NCBI RefSeq assembly: GCF_030915485.1
Contig: NZ_CP133266.1
Coordinates: forward strand, 558,001-622,000
Direction of reading: 5' to 3'
Source of the DNA: Neobacillus sp. PS3-40
GTDB taxonomy: Bacteria; Bacillota; Bacilli; Bacillales; Cytobacillaceae
Length of the DNA: 64,000 bases
In this document: piece after piece, positions 35,218 to 43,599 of the stretch
How positions within the stretch are numbered: position 1 is the first letter of the stretch
Layout of the letters: each line of letters begins with the position of its first letter
Notes under the pieces: generated by a model
What the model saw: only the letters and a program-made list of their open reading frames with translations
The model's database searches: none
Told to the model about the DNA's origin: nothing
Program-made: the position numbers and the translations under genes

Positions 35218-36012
35218 TTAAGACAGGATTGCACGATCGTTCGCCATTTGGGAACCGCGAATTCGCTTAAACTCCTGTAAAAGGCTTTCAATCGTGAGGT
35301 TTTTCTTTTCTTCTTCATCTACTTCAAAAATAATTTGACCTTTATCCATCATAATTAGGCGGTTTCCTAAGTCAATTGCCTGCTGCATATTATGTGTAAC
35401 CATCAACGTAGTTAAGTGATAATTTTCTACTATTTCTTTAGTAAGGTTTGTAATCAACTCTGCTCGTGAAGGGTCTAGTGCGGCAGTATGTTCATCCAAA
35501 AGTAAAATAGATGGTTCAGTAAAGGTTGCCATTAATAAAGACAGTGCCTGCCGTTCCCCACCTGATAATAACCCCACTTTAGCATTTAGCCGATTTTCTA
35601 AGCCAAGATGCAATGATTCCAGTACTTCTTGAAAGTAATGGCGGCGCTTCTTGGTTACACCAATCCTAAGTGTCCTTGTTTTATTGCGGGAAAAAGCCAT
35701 TGCCAAATTTTCTTCAATTGTCATAGTTGGAGCTGTGCCAGCCATAGGATCCTGAAAGACACGACCGATCATTTTGGAACGTTTAAATTCCGAAATATTC
35801 GTTACATTTTTTTCATCTAGATGGATTTCCCCTATATCTGGAGTTATGACGCCAGATATAATATTCATTAATGTTGACTTTCCAGCACCATTACTTCCAA
35901 TGACTGTAACAAAATCCCCCGATTCCAGTGTTAAATTAATATGATCAATTGCAATTTTTTCATCGGGTGTTCCCTCATTAAAAACCTTATGAATCTGATT
36001 TAATCGCAGCAT
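35218..36012 (-). CDS. ABC transporter ATP-binding protein (TrpXYZ-like importer)
   Basis: 264 residues: Walker A IGSNGAGKSTLMN, signature LLSGGERQALSL, Walker B SILLLDEHTAALDP, and His in MVTHNMQQA. The signature reads LSGGE as in the branched amino-acid-like and TrpZ-type ATPases. The ATG at 36012 was chosen over the upstream GTG 36021 for RBS spacing. It overlaps the permease gene by 26 nt, so translation is coupled. Confidence 0.9.
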   Translation of the reverse strand: MLRLNQIHKVFNEGTPDEKIAIDHINLTLESGDFVTVIGSNGAGKSTLMNIISGVITPDIGEIHLDEKNVTNISEFKRSKMIGRVFQDPMAGTAPTMTIEENLAMAFSRNKTRTLRIGVTKKRRHYFQEVLESLHLGLENRLNAKVGLLSGGERQALSLLMATFTEPSILLLDEHTAALDPSRAELITNLTKEIVENYHLTTLMVTHNMQQAIDLGNRLIMMDKGQIIFEVDEEEKKNLTIESLLQEFKRIRGSQMANDRAILS

Positions 36013-37018
36013 GCCCTCCACCCTTTCGTTTTACGGGAACATGAATTACGTTTATTCTCTCTCTTTTCTTGCGTGCTTTTCGCTTTCTTTCAGCGAATGA
36101 CTCTAACACTTTTGGCATCGTCAGAGCAACTAGCACAATTAATGCAGTAATTAATTTCATATCGCCAGGATTAAGAAACTCAACACGAAGAGCAATTGTC
36201 ACAACAAGGCGATATATAATTGAACCACCAATGACGGCCAATGTTGTTCGAGCAATCGTTTTTGTTCCAAATAAAGCTTCTCCAATAATGACTGAAGCAA
36301 GGCCGATCACAATCATTCCAATTCCCATACCAACATCAGCAAATCCACCTTGTTGGGCAATTAATGCGCCAGAGAAAGCAACTAATGCATTGGAGAGTCC
36401 GAGTCCAAAGATAACCATCAAATTTGTATTGGCAGACAGACTACGAATCATCCGCTTATTATCCCCAGTTGCTCTGACTGCAAGACCAATTTCCGTTTTA
36501 AAAAAACAATCAGTTAGCCCTTTAATCATAAAAGTAACAGCAATCATAAAAATAAGAATTCCCCATGTATCCGGGAGACTATCCCCAAGTCCAATTGCTT
36601 TTAAAATAGAATTAAAGAAGTTGTCTATTCCAGCTTTTTCAAAAAAAGCACTGATTTTTGTAAAAGATGTATCAGTATTTAATAAAGGAATATTGGATCT
36701 CCCCATTATTCTAAGATTAATAGAGTAAAGAGCTATCATCATTATTATTCCAGAAAGCAAGTTGTTGATTTTTCCCATCGTATGGATAATTCCAGTCAAG
36801 CATCCTGCCACAAAACCCACAATTAAAGCCGTAAACGTGGCAATAAATGGATTTACCCCCCCAACAATCATGGTTCCCGCGACAGCAGCCCCTGTTACAA
36901 AGCTGCCATCTACTGTTAAATCTGGAAAATCCAAAATTCGAAAGGATAAATAGACACCCAATGCCATAATCGCATAAATAATACCTGATTCAAATGACCC
37001 AAATATGGCGGTAAACAT
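35987..37018 (-). CDS. ABC transporter permease (TrpXYZ-like importer)
   Basis: 343 residues with eight to nine helices, of the branched-chain-type permease family. The opening GIIYAIMALGVYLSFRILDFPDLTVDGS (shown in parts: LDFPDLTVDG) is the hallmark of permeases paired with DUF534/TrpX-type binding proteins. The C-terminus is very basic (RKRKARKKRERI). Middle gene of a three-gene operon. Substrates of this family in other bacteria include tryptophan and tyrosine. Confidence 0.88.
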   Translation of the reverse strand: MFTAIFGSFESGIIYAIMALGVYLSFRILDFPDLTVDGSFVTGAAVAGTMIVGGVNPFIATFTALIVGFVAGCLTGIIHTMGKINNLLSGIIMMIALYSINLRIMGRSNIPLLNTDTSFTKISAFFEKAGIDNFFNSILKAIGLGDSLPDTWGILIFMIAVTFMIKGLTDCFFKTEIGLAVRATGDNKRMIRSLSANTNLMVIFGLGLSNALVAFSGALIAQQGGFADVGMGIGMIVIGLASVIIGEALFGTKTIARTTLAVIGGSIIYRLVVTIALRVEFLNPGDMKLITALIVLVALTMPKVLESFAERKRKARKKRERINVIHVPVKRKGGGHAAIKSDS

Positions 37019-37079
37019 GAGATCAACATCCTTTAATCACAAATTTGTTTTTTCTTTAGAATTTTTTTAAATCTTCTAT

Positions 37080-38072
37080 TTAATTTCCTTCGTAAAATTC
37101 ACCAAGTTTTTCCCAATCTGGATTTACTTTAAGCCCCTGTGTAGCTGCTGCCTTTTTATTAATCACAAGCTTTAATGTCTTCGGTAATTCAACTGGGATT
37201 TCTGAAGGCTTCTTCTTACCACTTAATATGTCAGCGGCCATCACACCTGATTGATATCCAATATCAAAGTAGTTAAATCCACTAGCTGCGACAGCACCTT
37301 TTTTCATAGAATCAAGTTCACCTACAAAGAGCGGAATCTTTTTGCTATTTGCTACGGATATAACTGAATCAAGTGCTGATACAACTGTATTATCGGTCGG
37401 GATATATATGGCATCTACACGGCCAACAAGGGATTCTGCTGCTTGTTTCACTTCTGCAGAAGTTGAAACCGATACATCAACAAGCTTAGCACCTTTCTTT
37501 TCAGCAAGATCTTTGACTTGTTTTACCTGTACTACTGAGTTCTGTTCACCAGAATTATAGATTACACCTATTTTTTTTGCGTTTACTTCATCTGTAATAA
37601 AACCAATCGTTTTACCAGTTGCATCAGGATGGTTATCTGTTGTTCCTGTAATATTTTTCCCTGGTTGATCAAATGCTTTAACTAAACCTGCACCAACCGG
37701 ATCCGTAACAGATGTAAATATAATTGGAATATCTTTCGTTGCATTTAATGCACTAACTGCACTTGGAGTTGCATTAGCAAATATTAAATCAACTTTATTT
37801 CCGACAAAGTTGTTTGCAATTGTTTGGGTGTTATTCATATCTGCTTGAGCATTTTGTTCATCAAATTTAGCATTAATTCCTTTATCTTTTAATGCTTGTT
37901 TAAAACCTTTTGTAGCTGCATCCAATGAAGGATGTACAGCAAATTGGGTAATTCCAATTTGGTAAACCTTTTCACCATTTCCCTTTTTTTCAACAGTTTC
38001 TTTACTTGAACAGCCTGTAATCAATAACACTCCTGCGAATACTAATGAAACCAATCGAACAATTTTCTTCAT
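37080..38072 (-). CDS. ABC transporter substrate-binding lipoprotein (TrpX/DUF534-like)
   Basis: 330 residues. The lipoprotein signal ends LLITGC. The mature protein is a periplasmic-binding fold of the TrpX type (IGITQFAVHPSLDAATKGFKQ in parts; then VTDPVGAGLVKAF and GVMAADILSGKKKPSEIPVE). The ATG at 38072 follows GGGGG; upstream in-frame codons lack an RBS. First gene of the operon, with TATAAT on the minus strand at 38137-38142. No T-box or tryptophan attenuator was found, so the ligand is left open (aromatic amino acid or similar). Confidence 0.9.
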   Translation of the reverse strand: MKKIVRLVSLVFAGVLLITGCSSKETVEKKGNGEKVYQIGITQFAVHPSLDAATKGFKQALKDKGINAKFDEQNAQADMNNTQTIANNFVGNKVDLIFANATPSAVSALNATKDIPIIFTSVTDPVGAGLVKAFDQPGKNITGTTDNHPDATGKTIGFITDEVNAKKIGVIYNSGEQNSVVQVKQVKDLAEKKGAKLVDVSVSTSAEVKQAAESLVGRVDAIYIPTDNTVVSALDSVISVANSKKIPLFVGELDSMKKGAVAASGFNYFDIGYQSGVMAADILSGKKKPSEIPVELPKTLKLVINKKAAATQGLKVNPDWEKLGEFYEGN

Positions 38073-38427
38073 AATCCAAAATCCCCCTAATAAAAAATAC
38101 CGACTCTTTAACACATACACGGATAAACGTATTGATATTATATCACTTTAAAGTCGAAAAGTATTATAAAATTTTAATATTTCTAAAAATTTTATTTATT
38201 AACTACCTTTTTCATTTTTAAAGGCTATGTTAAATTTCAGTGTCTATTAAATATTTAAGTTAATATTTTAATAAAACGACTGTTGTTCAAACATGAATAT
38301 ATATATAAGGGCAAAAATAAGTGATTTCGAGTGGAGTTAAAAGACATTATTGTTTAACAGAGCCATTTTTAAAGTAGGAATAACGGCAATCATTACTCGA
38401 GTAATCCAAGAAACCAACGAAAATAAA

Positions 38428-38785
38428 ATAAGCGAAGATTTTCCGGTTAAATGCAGAATAGAGCTCGTTTCGGGGTGTATAAGCGGAGGTTTTCCGGTTA
38501 CGTAATGCAAAGTCCCCCATTTTCGCGGTTTTTGCGTCAATAGGCGAAAACTCTCCGTCTATTTAATTCTATTTTTAATCTAATTTATTAAGGCTCTTTT
38601 CTTAAACTTTGTTGCTATTTGAAACTAAATTAGAATGGGATTCCAGTTTACCGATGAAACCCGTAGGAAGTTTTTAAGAAAAGAGCACGATACTATTGCT
38701 ATTTCGGGTTTTTAGACTAGGTACGAAAAACAACAATCTATGCGAAAACAGCCTTTATTAATTAAGAGGAATTTTTCCGTCTATT
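38428..38785. repeat. Degenerate direct-repeat array (GCGGAnnTTTTCCG units) interrupted by a MITE
   Basis: Related units lie at 38428 (AAGCGAAGATTTTCCGGTTA), 38479 (AAGCGGAGGTTTTCCGGTTA), 38539 (GGCGAAAACTCTCCGTCTA) and 38763 (AGAGGAATTTTTCCGTCTA), spaced about 51 and 60 bp. The last is displaced by the 38592-38753 insertion. Each unit is a small hairpin. An ORF reading through it on the minus strand is not credible. Confidence 0.55.
38592..38753. mobile_element. MITE-like element copy 2, 162 bp, with 8-bp target duplication
   Basis: It begins GGCTCTTTTCTTAAACTTTG and ends CAATCTATGCGAAAACAGCC. It is the reverse orientation of the 18933-19095 copy. It is flanked by perfect TTTATTAA direct repeats (38584-38591 and 38754-38761). 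It also holds an internal 14-bp inverted match of its left end (38593-38606 against 38673-38686). There is no ORF. Confidence 0.85.
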
Positions 38786-38863
38786 AAGAATTCGGACAGG
38801 TATGAAATATAACCATTTACCTTTAACAGACATCCATGCAAAATTTTTGGCACATCTATGAAT

Positions 38864-38891
38864 GAAATAACAGTTATCCACAGTTATTTCA
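38864..38891. other. Palindrome around a DnaA-box-like TTATCCACA
   Basis: GAAATAAC and GTTATTTC flank a core that contains a perfect 9-mer TTATCCACA (38874-38882). A single box in intergenic DNA is most likely a chance or titration site. Confidence 0.3.
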
Positions 38892-39020
38892 GGGTAGAGT
38901 CTTTTTAAAAGAAGCAAATTAACAAAAATTATTCAAAAAAAAAATCCCTCTTTAAATAAGAAGGATAGTTATTGCGCTATTCATTTTAGAAATAAAACAG
39001 AATTAGAAATGATAGTTTCG

Positions 39021-39146
39021 TTACCATTCGCTAGTTCTCTCTAATATTTTATCAATTTCAATTTTTAAGATAGGAAAATCATCAATGTCCATTTTTAGAT
39101 CGGTAGTTGAGTCTAATAATTTATCGATATCTACTATTAAAATCAT
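39021..39146 (-). CDS. Small acidic hypothetical protein, 41 aa
   Basis: ATG at 39146 with GGAGG nine bases upstream, 41 codons, TAA. The sequence begins MILIVDIDKLLDSTTDLKMD and is strongly acidic, with a regular hydrophobic pattern in its second half. It lies just upstream of the glycosyltransferase on the same strand... its coordinates are lower, so it is downstream in transcription, 85 nt after that gene's stop. Function unknown. Confidence 0.5.
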   Translation of the reverse strand: MILIVDIDKLLDSTTDLKMDIDDFPILKIEIDKILERTSEW

Positions 39147-39231
39147 CTCAAACTACCTCCAAAAAGATAAGATTTTGTCTAGTTTATCTTATCTAAAACA
39201 TTCGAATATTTTATAACTATTATGGGGGTCA

Positions 39232-40578
39232 TTACTTCCAAACTCTTTTTAACCGAAAAATTTCTTGAAAGTATCCCCAAACTGATACTGGCGACATGAT
39301 CATTTGATTTACAATAACAAAACTAATAAATCCGACCCGATTTTTTCTAACACGTAAATGAAGTCTTTTAAAAACATGACTCTGATAATTATAAAGTAAG
39401 AGATTGCTACAAATTGTTAGAGGTAAAACAAGCAATGTAGTTGGACCCACAATCGGGTAAAATCCAAAAAAGGCTAAAATAAGTCCAGGTAGCCAGAAAA
39501 AAGTATAGACAATATCAAGGTACGGCATGATCAAATTAATTGATGTAAGATACTTTGTGAAAATTCGCGGCTGCTCCCATGGCTTTACTTGCTTTAACCC
39601 TTCAACCATTCCACGCGCCCACCTATTTCGTTGTCGAGCCAAATGTGTTAATTTAGTGGGTACGTCGGTAAATGCAATTGCTAATGGTTCAAAATACACA
39701 CGCCAATTATTCCGTAAAAATTTCCATGTTAAGACAATGTCTTCTCCAATTGCATCTGGCCAGCCCTTCATTTCCCTAACTACAGAAGTTTTATAGATGC
39801 TAAATGCTCCTTGTGCAACTAATGTCCCCTGGTACAATCCCTGTAAACGTTTCACAGATGCAATTCCAAGAAAATAGTCCCATTCTTGAATCCTTGTCCA
39901 AAAAGTCTCACGGCTATTTTTCACTAGTACTGAACCTGCAACTGCACAAACATCCATTGGCGAACTTTGAATTCTTTCTACTATATAGCGGACAGCTGAA
40001 GGATGTAATAATGTATCGGCATCAAGGGTAATGACTAAGTCTGATTTTACGTGCTCTAACCCAGTATTTAAGGCAAAGTGTTTACCAGCCCTTGGTTCGT
40101 TGAGGCAAACGACTGAAATTTTTCCTTTCTTTGCCTCTTCATCCACAACAGTTGATGTTCCATCAATTGAACCGTTATCAATAACAATTACTTGAATTTG
40201 TCCTTGATAATCTTGCTTTCTAATATTTTGCAATGTATCAGATATTCGAATTGCTTCATTTCTTGCAGCAATTAAAATAGAAATTGTTTCTTTACAATTC
40301 ATATATTTAACAGGGGGTTGTCGATCTAAAAGAAGACCTACTACCAGAAATGCATTTAAATAGCCAGGTATATATGCAAGCCCCATTACAATCAATATTG
40401 AGATGGTTTTACCTACATATTGGCTTAAATCATTGACCCATGGAAGAGATAACCAAATGGAGAATACTACCCACAAGATAGCAGCAGTCTGACCAATCCA
40501 AAACTTCCAAACAACTGGAATATATAATTGTTTTTTGGTGATCTGCTCAAAAGAAGGAAATTCAGGATTTGTTTGCAT
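39232..40578 (-). CDS. Membrane glycosyltransferase, family 2 (IcaA/BcsA-like)
   Basis: 448 residues. Two N-terminal helices (about 25-85), a GT2 domain (about 95-330) and C-terminal helices follow. Catalytic motifs are DNGSIDGT, LDADTLL (DxD), GEDIVLTWK (the base Asp) and RQRNRWARG (QxxRW). This is the layout of processive polysaccharide synthases such as poly-GlcNAc synthase, but shorter than cellulose synthases. No partner export or deacetylase gene is adjacent. RBS AGAGGAGG. Product unknown. Confidence 0.88.
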   Translation of the reverse strand: MQTNPEFPSFEQITKKQLYIPVVWKFWIGQTAAILWVVFSIWLSLPWVNDLSQYVGKTISILIVMGLAYIPGYLNAFLVVGLLLDRQPPVKYMNCKETISILIAARNEAIRISDTLQNIRKQDYQGQIQVIVIDNGSIDGTSTVVDEEAKKGKISVVCLNEPRAGKHFALNTGLEHVKSDLVITLDADTLLHPSAVRYIVERIQSSPMDVCAVAGSVLVKNSRETFWTRIQEWDYFLGIASVKRLQGLYQGTLVAQGAFSIYKTSVVREMKGWPDAIGEDIVLTWKFLRNNWRVYFEPLAIAFTDVPTKLTHLARQRNRWARGMVEGLKQVKPWEQPRIFTKYLTSINLIMPYLDIVYTFFWLPGLILAFFGFYPIVGPTTLLVLPLTICSNLLLYNYQSHVFKRLHLRVRKNRVGFISFVIVNQMIMSPVSVWGYFQEIFRLKRVWK

Positions 40579-40661
40579 CTAGCCTCCTCTAATGCAAGAG
40601 TCTTTTCCAAAATGATAGCATGAACATTCGTATTCATCATTGGTAGTTTATGGCTTAAATC

Positions 40662-40677
40662 AGTGACGTAATTCACA
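40662..40677. promoter_or_regulatory. Fnr/Rex-like site upstream of the heme-copper pair
   Basis: AGTGA-CGTAAT-TCACA matches TGTGA-N6-TCACA at nine of ten defined bases. It overlaps a second dyad, TTCACA-N8-TGTGAA (40672-40691). A TATAGT at 40710-40715 could be the -10. It lies in the divergent region between the glycosyltransferase and the cba-like genes. Confidence 0.4.
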
Positions 40678-40865
40678 CTTCGTAATGTGAAAACAAAAAA
40701 AATGAGCTTTATAGTTAAAAAGAGTGGGTAAAACGAAAAAGTACTAGTCAAAGTATGATATAGTTCACATTTTTTTTTTGGAAAGAATATTAAAATGATA
40801 GATGCAATCAAGCAAGCGATGGGGAAATTTTTTGTTTGATAGATTATATAACGGGAGGGTTTACT

Positions 40866-41402
40866 ATGTACCAATCTATTGCCTGGTACGCGACATTATT
40901 CTTCGTATTTTTAATTGCATTGGCATTTTCCTTTGTATATGGAGAATCGAAAAGATTAAAAGATTATGCACCAATTCAAGTAAAGGGTTATAAAATTCGT
41001 AAATTTTATTTTCTTGGACTTGTTGCTATTTTAGGATTAGCTGCGGCTATATCACTAAGTAAGCTTCCATATCATGACCAATCAGCAAAAGCTGCCACGA
41101 ATGATAAAATCGTTAATGTAACAGGTAAGCAATTTGCTTGGGTCCTAAGTGATGAAAACTTTACTGTCGGGGATTCCGTTCAATTCCGTGTTACTAGTGC
41201 GGATGTAACCCACGGATTTGGATTATATGATCCAAATATGAAGATTATCGGACAAACTCAAGCAATGCCAGGATATACAAATATTGAGTACGTCACGTTT
41301 AAAAAACCAGGGACTTATAAAATTTTATGTTTGGAATATTGCAGCACTGGTCATCATCTGATGATGAAAGACATCGTTGTGAAGCCTAAAGGAGGTAAAT
41401 AA
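40866..41402 (+). CDS. CuA-containing subunit II of a heme-copper reductase (ba3-type oxidase or CuA-NOR)
   Basis: 178 residues. Two hydrophobic segments at about 5-25 and 47-65 are followed by a cupredoxin domain. CuA ligands are His116 (VTHGFG) and Cys155, Glu157, Cys159, His163 and Met166 in CLEYCSTGHHLM. The domain is the short form of ba3/b(o/a)3-type oxidases. Two membrane segments rather than one is unusual for ba3 subunit II. ATG 40866 after GGGAGGG; subunit I starts two bases after this stop. The partner lacks the oxidase Tyr, so this may be the electron entry subunit of a nitric oxide reductase. Confidence 0.88.
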   Translation: MYQSIAWYATLFFVFLIALAFSFVYGESKRLKDYAPIQVKGYKIRKFYFLGLVAILGLAAAISLSKLPYHDQSAKAATNDKIVNVTGKQFAWVLSDENFTVGDSVQFRVTSADVTHGFGLYDPNMKIIGQTQAMPGYTNIEYVTFKKPGTYKILCLEYCSTGHHLMMKDIVVKPKGGK

Positions 41403-41404
41403 TT

Positions 41405-42874
41405 ATGGATACAAATGAACGAGCTTCCATTAAAAAAGGCGTAGCACTTTCATTAATGATTACCTCTGTCGTTCTTGTTCTTATGATGACTTTTGGAGTA
41501 ATCATGTTATTGAATCAAGGTAAGATCATAAGTATTCCAGCTCAACTTTTTTATAAACTAATGACTGTTCATGGAACAGGAATGATCGGGATTGCATCTT
41601 TAGGTGGAAGCGCTATCTTATGGTATTTCTTATCTAAGTACGTTCGCTTAAACGCAGATATCCTTTTTGCTAATCTAATCTTTTCAATCGTTGGAGTTTT
41701 AATGATCCTTGTCGGTATTTTTGTTTTTAACTTCTCCGATGGTTGGACGTTCTTATATCCACTTCCATCTTTCTCTGCAAAATTAAATGGAAACACTGGA
41801 GCACTCTTATTCTTATTTGGTCTATTATCAGTAGGTATTGGCTACTTAGTCATGTATTTCTATTTAGCAGCTCGACTTATAAAAGAGTATGGTGGTTTAG
41901 GAAAAGCACTTGGATGGGATTATATATTCCGTGGAAAAAAAGGCTATGGACCTCCTTCAGCAGTAGTTGCTACTGCAATGGTTATTATTGCTAATTCAGT
42001 TGGTATTCTAGCCGGTGCAACTGCACTTTTAGAATCCATTTTAAACATTATTAATCCTAACATTACCTTTGATACAATGGCAGCTAAACAATTAACATAT
42101 GCATTCGGTCATATCTTTGCTAACTGTACGATATATATGGCTGTTATCGCTGTTTATGAAGTTTTAGCAGAATATACAGGCCGCCCTTGGAAATCGAATA
42201 AAGTATTTTTAATTGCTTGGAATTTTTCCACTTTATTTACATTAATGATTTATACCCACCACTTATTAATGGATTATTCTGTTCCAAAGTGGATGCTAAT
42301 CCTTGGTGAAATCTTCTCATATGCAAACGGACTTCCTGTTATGGTTGTTACTGCATATGGAGCATTGATGATTGTACATAAATCAAGTATCAAGTGGGAT
42401 TTTGCTTCAGGTATGTTCTTCATATCTATGTTTGGCTGGGTTGCGGGTGCCGTTCCAGCGATTATAGACGCAACAATTGTCGTTAACCATGTAATGCACA
42501 ATACTAAATGGGTGCCCGGACATTTCCATACCTATATGGGAATGGGCGTTGTTGCAATGATCTTCGGTTTTATGTACTATTTTAATAAAACTGAAGGCTC
42601 AGAAGCTCAAAAAGAAACTGGATTTGACAAATATGCAATTTTCACCTATTTCTTCTTCTTCACAGGTTTAGTTGGATCCTTCCTTTACGCTGGAAAAATA
42701 GGTGCTCCAAGAAGATGGGCAGAGCATTTACCATTATGGACTGGTTCTGACCAACTTGGAGCCCTCTGTGGAACATTTATCGTAATTGCAGCGATTATAT
42801 TCACTGTTCGTTTCTTTATCGGCTTAAGCAAAGTAGGAAAACAATCAGTATCTGAGATAAATAAAGCTTCATAA
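41405..42874 (+). CDS. Heme-copper reductase subunit I, B-family, lacking the active-site Tyr (probable CuA-type nitric oxide reductase)
   Basis: 489 residues with 12-13 helices. All six ligand His are visible: His56 (TVHGTGM), His236 (FGHIFAN), His285-His286 (YTHHLL), His373 and His375 (VPGHFHTYMG). HNTKWVPGHFH resembles ba3-type oxidases. In oxygen reductases of the A and B families the CuB His is followed four residues on by the cross-linked Tyr (HPEVY-type motif). Here it reads HIFAN, with Asn240. Loss of this Tyr marks NO reductases derived from oxidases, such as the CuA-NOR of Bacillus azotoformans. Annotation pipelines would call it b(o/a)3 oxidase; function needs biochemical proof. 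Confidence 0.85.
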   Translation: MDTNERASIKKGVALSLMITSVVLVLMMTFGVIMLLNQGKIISIPAQLFYKLMTVHGTGMIGIASLGGSAILWYFLSKYVRLNADILFANLIFSIVGVLMILVGIFVFNFSDGWTFLYPLPSFSAKLNGNTGALLFLFGLLSVGIGYLVMYFYLAARLIKEYGGLGKALGWDYIFRGKKGYGPPSAVVATAMVIIANSVGILAGATALLESILNIINPNITFDTMAAKQLTYAFGHIFANCTIYMAVIAVYEVLAEYTGRPWKSNKVFLIAWNFSTLFTLMIYTHHLLMDYSVPKWMLILGEIFSYANGLPVMVVTAYGALMIVHKSSIKWDFASGMFFISMFGWVAGAVPAIIDATIVVNHVMHNTKWVPGHFHTYMGMGVVAMIFGFMYYFNKTEGSEAQKETGFDKYAIFTYFFFFTGLVGSFLYAGKIGAPRRWAEHLPLWTGSDQLGALCGTFIVIAAIIFTVRFFIGLSKVGKQSVSEINKAS

Positions 42875-42878
42875 TAAC

Positions 42879-42912
42879 AAAAATCCAGTCATTTTAAAAT
42901 GACTGGATTTTT
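42879..42912 (+). terminator. Terminator of the heme-copper operon
   Basis: AAAAATCCAGTCATTT pairs with AAATGACTGGATTTTT: a perfect long stem with a T tail. Confidence 0.92.
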
Positions 42913-42913
42913 T

Positions 42914-43004
42914 AGCTTATTGGGTGAGTTTTCTTTAGCTAAGCATAAGGGCAACTACACCTAATCATCGCCCTTAGGGGCTCGCCAATAGGTGCGTTTT
43001 CTTT
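42914..43004 (-). repeat. Structured repeat, inverted copy of the short type
   Basis: Read on the minus strand it begins AAAGAAAACGCACCTATTGG at 43004 and goes to TTAGCT near 42938, then starts a second partial unit (AAAGAAAACTCACCC). The second hairpin is missing, exactly as in the third tandem copy at 47667. It fills the gap between the heme-copper terminator and the next minus-strand gene. Confidence 0.8.
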
Positions 43005-43008
43005 AAAA

Positions 43009-43368
43009 TTAATTTTTATTGCCAACAATTAAAAGTGCTTCTTCATTCTTTGCAATCATATTTAATTGAACATCTAGGCGTTTATGAATAAGATTAATTT
43101 CTTCACGTACAGGAAAATCCTTTAGATAATTGTTAATAAACCTTGAAAGGTCCTTTAATTCCTCACGTTGAAAATCAGATACATTTTCGACAATCCCTTT
43201 TATGTCTGTTAAATCGATCTGGTTAACAGTAACTCGGTGCTCAATGCTGTCCATTTTTTCTAAACGTTCTAGGCGCTCTCCATAATATTTCAAGTCTTTC
43301 TCCATGTCACTTATTTTTTCATCTATTGAATTTACTTTTTCCAATATTTCTGATAATACCTTTTCCAC
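43009..43368 (-). CDS. Coiled-coil hypothetical protein, 119 aa
   Basis: GTG start at 43368 with GGAGAG upstream. Residues 1-50 show heptad repeats (ILEKVNSIDEKISDMEKDL then YGERLERLEK) typical of a coiled coil. The rest is helical and charged. It resembles small coiled-coil proteins common in bacilli, without a known function. Confidence 0.75.
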   Translation of the reverse strand: MEKVLSEILEKVNSIDEKISDMEKDLKYYGERLERLEKMDSIEHRVTVNQIDLTDIKGIVENVSDFQREELKDLSRFINNYLKDFPVREEINLIHKRLDVQLNMIAKNEEALLIVGNKN

Positions 43369-43599
43369 TTATTATTTCTCTCCTAATTTAGATTTTCTCC
43401 CATTCTACCATGGGCTATTTTTCCATAATGTGATTTTTTATATCATTTTTAAGCACATTTTTGAACATTTTGTGGAAATATATCAACTGAAAACAAAAAA
43501 CCGTACCAAGAAAATTTTTCTGGAAGTTTTTTTTCATAGTCTTGCTGAATAAATTGTAAAGAATGTAAAAAAAGATATCAGCCTATATCTAGTAGGCCG

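Noticed and set aside
36069-36728. 219-codon plus-strand ORF
   Set aside because: Antisense shadow of the ABC permease, which has clear family motifs on the minus strand.
38073-38330. T-box or tryptophan leader in front of the TrpX-like importer
   Set aside because: No T-box sequence, tryptophan codon run or alternative hairpins found.
38337-38540. 67-codon minus-strand ORF
   Set aside because: It runs through the degenerate hairpin-repeat array, has no convincing RBS and its composition follows the repeats.
38874-38882. DnaA box TTATCCACA
   Set aside because: A single isolated box without AT-rich unwinding element or dnaA/dnaN neighbours; not a replication origin.
40467-40874. 135-codon minus-strand ORF overlapping the glycosyltransferase start
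   Set aside because: Overlaps the real gene and its promoter region; no RBS and no family features.
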